NCBI GenBank assembly: GCA_000934455.1
Contig: KN886025.1
Coordinates: 8,142 to 34,038 of the forward strand
DNA from: Apostichopus parvimensis
Lineage: Eukaryota > Echinodermata > Holothuroidea > Aspidochirotida > Stichopodidae
Direction: 5' to 3'
Length of the DNA: 25,897 nucleotides
The notes below the pieces were generated by a model that did no database searches, had not been told where the DNA came from, and was given only the letters and a program-made list of their open reading frames with translations. Made by a program: the position numbers and the translations under genes. This document shows, one piece after another, positions 21,101 through 25,897 of the stretch (position 1 is the stretch's first letter; every line of letters starts with the position of its first letter).

Positions 21101-24100
21101 AGCCAAACTAATTCATTTCTATTCCTGTAAGACAAACTGGAACCATGCCAACATCTTAAAATGAAAAATATCTTTTTTATGAAGTAATTACTTACAAGGA
21201 ACAATTTCGAATTTTTCTCTGCTTAGAAATCCACGTTGCAAGAGCTAGTGGAGAAACAGAGTTCAGAATTGTTATCAGTTCGCTTTGCTTTGAAAGAAGC
21301 TGAGGAAAAGACCATACAATATGAGCTCTCAGCTGAACGGAAGGCTAGTACCATCACTGCCTTGAAACATGAGCTTCAACAGCTGAAGGAAGAGAAGAAG
21401 AAAGATGGAGAATCAGGTAATGGTAAGAATAGAGAGTATGGAAACACTGTTTCCATTTCATCTTGGAAATCTAGATAATTAACAACCAGAAAGCCAAATG
21501 GCACACTGCATATAAGATTTTCAACTTTGCCCTTAATAACCTCTTGATGACCTGTCACAGATAACAATCAAGTTCTTGTACTCCCTAAAGTGAATCTACA
21601 AGATAAGTATGGATTTCATCTCAGCTTTACTTTTGGAGTAATGTGTCTGTAACAGGTTTGATCTCTGGTTACCTTAAATGACCCTTGACCTCCAAAAGAG
21701 GTGTAGGCTGAGTATACTCACTAAGGTGTATCAACATACCATGTATGGAGTTCGTCATAAGAAGGTTATATATTTACAAGGTTTTCAGTCTTAGACCTCT
21801 TTTACTCCAGCCACCTAGTCCTTCCACTTCCCTAGTATGAAGTAATAATTTCAAACACTAAATTTCACTTTATAACTCATGATGAGCAATATTCAATTAC
21901 TGACAACTGATTAAATCTGCTTACCACTATTTGGCTATTAGTAGTTTGGACAGGAGGCATAACGCAAATTTGTATTTTATTTTGCATTGAGACGATTTTA
22001 CCACAAGATTGATTTCACTAACAGACTAAAGTTGCTCTCAAACTGTTCAAAGATGTCAACTTTGAATATAAGCCATCTTTTTCTCCAGCTCTGTCCTTCC
22101 TACTTTTCCGAACTGATCTTCAACCACGCTTTTGGGAATGCTAGAAAGACGGAGAGAGCTCTCTTTGTCTTTGCCATCTTCCTGTCTCATTCTGCTCTGC
22201 CATAGCATGAAAAAGAACTTTCTGTTTCAACTGGAAATTAATGGAAAAACGATTTCATTATAAATTAGAAGAATTTGTAAAGCTTGCCAAATTTTACTGA
22301 TTATAGCCTTGATTCGTTAATGATAAACTTTGCCTGACTTACATGAAACTATGTGCATATTTTACAACTTACACTTGACTGTACGATACACAGAAAACAA
22401 CTACTGAGATCACATGTAACAAACATAGCATTATCATATACAAGATGGATCCTGAACATGATATGTCATTCAGGGAACATGCATGAATCTAACGACCAGA
22501 TAAGTTCACAAGACAATGCCTCAAATAAAAACCTCAAGAAATTATAACCAAAAAGCACAATATTACACTACTGTAATCATAGACAAAGAATGCCACTACT
22601 TTGGCCTTCCAAGGAATTATCTTGCATCGTGAATCTGAGCAGCACAACCTATAATCTAAATAACTTACTGTAATTGTTGAAACACAGTTTTACATTTTTT
22701 TCTCTAAAACTGACATTTTTTAAGCCCTTTTTGCTTTTTGATAAATTTTTCAATGCTGTTTAATAAAAAATTCCTTAACAATGTAGATATTAAGTTAGCT
22801 TTACTTAATAGCAAGCATCATTTCATAAAGTCTTGTAAAAGTAACAAAAGATTGACATTTTCCAGTTTGCTTTAAGTACCTTTATACTAAAATGAAAATT
22901 TCCCCCGCAATGAAATGAAGAGAATGTAGTCAAATTCATTACTTATTCTCACACATCATGAAAATAATCGACCTCTGTAGAAGGGTCTTATATATCAACT
23001 ATAATCTTGCTTTACGTAAGAGTTGGTAGATTTAGAAATACTGCCGAACAAGCTCACAAAGCTGCTCTGACTCATTTTGGGATCTTTACAGTTTTTGAAA
23101 ATCAAAAATTTAGTACAATAGTGTCAACTTCAGAGTTACATTTCATCTGGCTTGAATTTATTAATAGATGGAAATCTCATAAAACATGAGAAAGCCTACC
23201 AGTCCAAAATTAGCCAGATGCAAACCAAACTTAAGGACCTGACCAAATCAGTCACTGAAAGCCAACAAAAGTATGAGACTCTCCTTGAAGAAAATCAAAC
23301 ATTGATCAAAGACTTGAAGCAAGCTAATGAAGATAAGATGGATGCCGTGGAACAACTGAAATCAAACCCGAGCAATGGTGCAGCTAACACAGATACCAGT
23401 GAAGCCCAGCAAGAAATGTAATTTTTCTTGAAATCAATTCAAGAATTCAAGTTTTTACTACCCCACAAAAAAAAAAAAAAGGTCAATGTAAATGTTTAAG
23501 GAATTATTTAAGATACAGTTGTTTAATATTCTCTCTTCTAAAACTTCAAAACAGAGGGAAGAAATGAGGTGTGAACTTTGACCTTGATATGATACTGAGA
23601 GAGAAACCTCTGGCATACAACAGGCTTATTTGGTGAACAAATTGTATTTCTGTACCAATTTATTGTATGTGTAAAAACTTAATTGTAGGTTTTACTGTGG
23701 TTGGATGGATGCAAAGCCTGTAAACAACCTACAATATATACAGACAGATTGGCAGTTTCTTGTATGATTGATTGCAAAAGCATTTCAGATCTGTTAATAT
23801 TATTGCATGAGTTCAATTAATATTTTAGATAGTGTTTAGAATTTTTGAGGGAGAAGCAATCTATGTAAAAAAGTACAATTTTCTTTCCATCTTGTTCATC
23901 TAGAGGCAAATGAGACTTTTGTAAGAGCTGCCATGAAAGTGATTACTGAAACCTTCCCCTCCCACCCCCCTCCCCTCTGTATCTTGTCATAGAGAGTCCA
24001 TCATAAAACTATGACATAATGAGCCTATATGTGGGAATACCCAATTGATAAATTGAATGTCAGTCTCACTCTTTGCCTGCAGCTGCTTCTCCTTACCTTA

Positions 24101-25534
24101 AACCTTCATGGTCACTCAAACTCTTTCCATAAAACATGAAAGAGGTTGAAAAAGGTTCAAAGGTCAGTTTGTTGAACTACAAAAGGCATCCCATGCCAGT
24201 TAACATTATTTCATTTTGGTCCCAGGATCACCAGTCTGAAATACGAAATGAAGGTCTTGAAGAAGTACTTGGCAAAGAAGATCGGACTTTTACATTCGGC
24301 TGAGTTACTGGCGGGAGAGCAAGCCAATACCATCAGGAAACTTCGTATCAGAGAAAAAAAGATGATGGAAAAGCAACAACCTACATCAGACAGTGAAGAA
24401 GTCGAGGTACTAGAAACTACAAACGTAGTAATAATAATAATAAGTAATATTTATATAGCGCATTGCAAAGCTGCTCAAAGCGCTTTACAAATGTAAAACC
24501 TAAAAACAAATAGTAACAAAAACTAAATATTAAATATATAGAACCAATAAGGCATAAAATGTAAAAGCCTAAAGCAACAATATAAAAAACACCCGTACTA
24601 AGCGATAATAAAAAAGCCCTAAACGCATATAATTTAGTATATAGTACCTATTTCTTATTTGATCAAATGATGCTGTACGTACTTACTGACCACTCCGCAC
24701 TGGAATAGGTCAAACTAGTTTATGTTCAATCAGATATGGACAGAATTATAGTTTTTGATACAAACATAGTCCAAGAGAAAAAGAAAAAAAAACAATGAGT
24801 GCTGGTGATGTTTCTATAACTAGTCCGGTTTTCAAGAGATTCAGCTTTAAAATCTTCTCAGGAATAAATGATGCTCTGCAATGCTCATTTAAGACTAAAT
24901 CGATGATGACATGACCTCTTCAGTGCTTCTTAAATTCCAATAAATCATGCAAAACAGGTTCTTCTGACTTCATATAGACAACAGAGCACTCTTGGATGAC
25001 ATTTAACAATGACCCTTTTGTCAATGATTGGTTTAACTTTGTAATACATTGCAATACATGTTGTTGAGCTAGGACACACAAGTCTTATGATTACCTTTTG
25101 AATTCTTTGTTGCATGTGAGGAACAGAGATAATGTTCTGTATTAAACCATGAGCCTCAGATAATGAAAGGTTCATTTTTCAGAAAGTTAATGTGACAAGT
25201 CAATACAACCTGGACTGCTTAGTGTTTCTTGATGGTCTACAAAAATATCAAAATGGACTTTGTGCCTTTGAAGCATATTAAAGGGTGATGGTGTGATGCC
25301 TTTCGAATATATATCATATAAAAGTGCAGGCAAGGGAGAGTAATGTCTGAAAATGTCTGAAGACTGACATTTGCAACAGCTTTTTCTCTTCTTATCCTTT
25401 GCTCAACTATACCATTGGCTCTAGCAATCTCGCATCTTCTTTCAGAATGAGATCAGGTCACAAGTGCGACGAGAATATAGGAAGAAATGGCAGGAAAAGA
25501 AGAGTGCACTTGCTAAAGGCTTTGCATCTGAGAG
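11973..25534 (+). CDS. Gene B: giant SR-rich, acidic-repeat, coiled-coil protein, family not recognised (partial, 3' end outside window)
   Basis: Exons 11973-12100, 13032-13105, 14235-20695, 21227-21416, 23168-23417, 24226-24406 and 25446-25534 join in phases 2, 1, 0, 1, 2 and 0, all consistent. At least 2,457 residues are visible. In order: an N-terminus MDDFDLSTFTNN with repeated LGPIT/LAPIT pieces; a Ser-rich disordered part with KKKTKKIKSK and DDDDAILALLGDFDEEDE (about residues 220-255); five SIPEEI/SIAEEI repeats (491-782); an SR-rich tract (about 793-1007); a long Ser/Thr/Asp/Lys low-complexity region; a more ordered segment (MATLCVELGLITKSADFEKY, about 1632 on; WRKLASSDFSGISKL, near 1730); and a long coiled coil from about 1784 to the end. 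There is no enzyme or membrane motif. A centrosomal, ciliary or spindle scaffold is plausible but unproven. Confidence 0.8.
12101..13031. other. Gene B intron 2
   Basis: Intron with a C-rich stretch at 12225-12262 and the tRNA-Thr-like sequence at 12718-12789. The rest is unremarkable AT-rich DNA. Confidence 0.6.
12718..12789 (+). tRNA. tRNA-Thr(UGU)-derived sequence, probably SINE head or pseudogene
   Basis: A 72-nt tRNA shape: a 7-bp acceptor stem with two G-T pairs (GGTTGGA / TCTAGCC), a D arm TAGCTC...GAGT, a perfect anticodon stem CTGGG/CCCAG and the loop CTTGTAA with anticodon TGT. The T arm is damaged: ACTGG cannot pair with ACCAT across TTTGAAT, and the B box reads GGTTTGAATAC in place of GGTTCGANTCC. 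It lies inside an intron of gene B on the sense strand. A functional tRNA is unlikely; a tRNA-derived SINE is the better reading. Confidence 0.55.
13032..13105 (+). CDS. Gene B coding exon 2
   Basis: A 74-bp exon from TTTCTTTTTAG to CCAG|GTATTA. It encodes ANAPKLGPITKQTSPRS and then TGPFSTP, entering in phase 2 and leaving in phase 1. KLGPIT echoes KLAPIT of the preceding exon. It is rich in Pro and Ser and probably disordered. Confidence 0.8.
13106..14234. other. Gene B intron 3
   Basis: AT-rich intron with the GT/poly-G run near 13222-13247 and a short poly-C near 13374. No supported exon. Confidence 0.6.
13222..13247 (+). repeat. Simple repeat (GT)n followed by poly-G
   Basis: GAGTGTGTGTGTG runs straight into about 14 G residues. 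It lies in the intron before the large gene B exon. Confidence 0.9.
14235..20695 (+). CDS. Gene B coding exon 3: 6.46-kb single exon
   Basis: Uninterrupted for 2,153 codons. It starts at the acceptor CTCAATAG; the first 58 codons (SWSGSLLSSHAAEQSS...) precede the first methionine at 14411, so that ATG is internal (about residue 127). The exon ends GTGTTAGAG|GTAAGA in phase 0; reading on would add intronic residues and stop at 20885. It holds the acidic repeats, the SR tract, the ILSxKxP triplet and the first 440 or so residues of coiled coil. Serines are coded mainly by AGY in the SR tract and more evenly elsewhere. Confidence 0.9.
15503..16378 (+). repeat. Five-copy SIPEEI/SIAEEI acidic protein repeat
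   Basis: The copies are at about 15503 (NITEEIEGSIPEEIDDE), 15695 (VESIEEEIEESIAEEITD), 15851 (SIPEEIIVESIAEEISEEDI), 16136 (SIPEDISESTAEEISVEDIS) and 16319 (AIPEEIEESVVKELSIQDI). The consensus is (S)IPEEIxESIAEEISxxDI, about 20 residues, in effect a doubled (S)I(P/A)EEI unit. Spacing between copies is irregular at 50-95 residues. The nucleotide sequences have diverged, so this is an old repeat kept at protein level, suggestive of multivalent binding. Confidence 0.8.
16411..17052 (+). repeat. SR-rich low-complexity tract (AGY-coded serine with Arg/His/Gly/Asn)
   Basis: About 214 residues dominated by Ser, with SRSRS, SRNRSRS, SGSRSRS and SGHxS units (for example NRSNSGSSSGSRSRSPSSR). A looser ESGHKSNSGSQNSSKSGH pattern recurs. 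On DNA it is a trinucleotide-like AGY/CGN/GAA mosaic. SR tracts are typical of splicing factors and speckle proteins but also occur in other scaffolds. Here there is no RRM, so splicing-factor identity is not supported. Confidence 0.9.
17930..18100 (+). repeat. Three-copy ILSxKxPxxS protein repeat
   Basis: Three related segments begin at 17930 (DILSNKKPAKS), 18008 (KILSGNLPTKS) and 18068 (NILSSKQPAIS). The matching nucleotides (ATTCTCTCA..., ATTCTCTCA..., ATCCTCTCC...) are clearly similar, so this looks like a small, partly decayed internal duplication inside the low-complexity region of gene B. Confidence 0.65.
20696..21226. other. Gene B intron 4
   Basis: The large exon's frame stays open for 63 more codons into this intron before a TGA. 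The translation there (GFLMFFNTLWTLYFHM...) is hydrophobic and unlike the coiled coil, so it is intron. Confidence 0.7.
21227..21416 (+). CDS. Gene B coding exon 4, coiled coil
   Basis: A 190-bp exon from TCTCTGCTTAG to AATCAG|GTAATG, phase 0 in and phase 1 out. It encodes KSTLQELVEKQSSELLS and ends ELQQLKEEKKKDGES, a regular heptad pattern continuing the helix from the preceding exon. A nearby alternative donor (AATG|GTAAGA, seven bases further on) would break the frame. Confidence 0.85.
21417..23167. other. Gene B intron 5
   Basis: A 1.75-kb AT-rich intron. A TGACCCTTGACCTCC word near 21681 resembles dispersed-repeat debris. Several short open frames lack usable splice borders or composition like the gene's exons. 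Confidence 0.6.
23168..23417 (+). CDS. Gene B coding exon 5, coiled coil
   Basis: A 250-bp exon starting after TTTATTAATAG (the shared codon gives Asp) and ending AGAAAT|GTAATT in phase 2. It encodes GNLIKHEKAYQSKISQM and on to SNPSNGAANTDTSEAQQE. If this intron is retained the frame stops at once (ATGTAA), giving a possible shorter C-terminus. The phase match with the next exon favours splicing. Confidence 0.8.
23418..24225. other. Gene B intron 6
   Basis: AT-rich intron with an A-run near 23467 and a C-rich CCCCTCCCACCCCCCTCCCC block near 23957. No exon seen. Confidence 0.6.
24226..24406 (+). CDS. Gene B coding exon 6, coiled coil
   Basis: A 181-bp exon from TTTTGGTCCCAG to GTCGAG|GTACTA. 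The shared first codon gives Met. It encodes ITSLKYEMKVLKKYLAKK, then a basic stretch (RKLRIREKKMMEKQQ) and an acidic end (SDSEEVE). It leaves in phase 0. Confidence 0.85.
24427..24500 (+). repeat. Dispersed (TAA)n / TATATAGCGC...AAAGCGCTTTACA repeat
   Basis: A short (TAA)n run leads into AATATTTATATAGCGC, and further on CTCAAAGCGCTTTACAAATG. AGCGC and GCGCT form an inverted pair. From general knowledge, this TATATAGCGC/AAAGCGCTTTACA pattern is a common dispersed element in many marine animal genomes. It lies immediately downstream of a gene B exon. Confidence 0.6.
24501..25445. other. Gene B intron 7
   Basis: AT-rich sequence after the dispersed repeat, up to the acceptor at 25445. No supported gene or exon. 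Confidence 0.6.
25446..25534 (+). CDS. Gene B coding exon 7 (last seen)
   Basis: An 89-bp exon from CATCTTCTTTCAG to GAGAG|GTAACT. It encodes NEIRSQVRREYRKKWQ and EKKSALAKGFASE, a basic helix. It leaves in phase 2, so the gene continues to the right of the window. Confidence 0.85.
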
Positions 25535-25897
25535 GTAACTTTGTTGACTTTCTTAATTAAAAAAAAAGAGAGAAAATAAACAAAGATGAACTGTTCTTTA
25601 ACAACAAAAGATACAAACAACATCCTCTCTAGGGCACCTCACCTGCCCATCTTCAAGTCTTTGCACAATACTATTAACTAAACAACAATAGGAATAAATT
25701 TTACTATCCCAGAGAATCTGAGTTTCTGACATCTCTCTTACAAAATACAGTAACTTTGATCTTTTCAGTCTGTTCTAACATGTCTTTGTTGGAAATCAAA
25801 TAGCAAGGAGAAGAATTAACTTACTCAACCATGACTGAAGTTTAATTATATATCTACTAATGGCAGGCATCTTCAATCAACTGTGTTCCCTAAATAC
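25535..25897. other. Gene B intron, right edge
   Basis: AT-rich intron after the last visible donor. No further exon with both borders is seen before the window ends. Confidence 0.6.

Noticed and set aside
21987-22547. Two short plus-strand open frames in gene B intron 5
   Set aside because: Composition is unlike the surrounding exons, and no phase-compatible acceptor and donor pair was found.

Overview
The window is eukaryotic. Genes are split by introns with GT/AG borders, exons join in phase, the base composition is AT-rich, and decayed transposable-element pieces lie in the introns. Dispersed-repeat style (a TAGGCCTA-rich tract near 8.1-8.2 kb, a (TAA)n/TATATAGCGC...AAAGCGCTTTACA repeat, a tRNA-Thr-derived element, a CAGGGGCGTAGCC-ended hAT-type MITE) suggests a marine invertebrate, possibly an echinoderm such as a sea cucumber. 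That placement is an inference from repeat style only; no gene here fixes the species.

The layout is two divergent (head-to-head) protein-coding genes that share a CpG-containing promoter at about 8.4-8.67 kb with two perfect TGACGTCA elements. Both genes run off the window.

Gene A (minus strand, about 8.4 kb down to 537 and beyond) has a 5' UTR exon, two short coding exons, one 2.4-kb exon and then a string of small exons. Its product is a long, acidic, disordered N-terminal part followed by a coiled coil. The large exon carries seven copies of an SFTxPSxLL-type motif and a contiguous array of thirteen 10-residue repeats (GVRETIEQPG), encoded by an exact 30-bp minisatellite. Near its 3' end one exon has been tandemly duplicated with its flanks, and the two copies now use different donor sites.

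Gene B (plus strand, about 8.6 to 25.5 kb and beyond) has a 5' UTR exon, a long first intron holding mobile-element debris, two small N-terminal exons, a single 6.46-kb exon and then small coiled-coil exons. The product is at least 2,457 residues. It is disordered and acidic, with five SIPEEI/SIAEEI repeats, then an SR-rich tract of about 210 residues, then a long low-complexity region, then a long coiled coil at the C-terminus.

I recognise no named family for either gene. The shared style (short acidic motif arrays plus C-terminal coiled coil) and the shared promoter suggest co-expressed cytoskeletal, centrosomal or ciliary scaffold proteins. That is inference, not something shown by a catalytic or diagnostic motif. 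All exon models were checked here by hand for splice-site dinucleotides and reading phase only; there is no transcript evidence.
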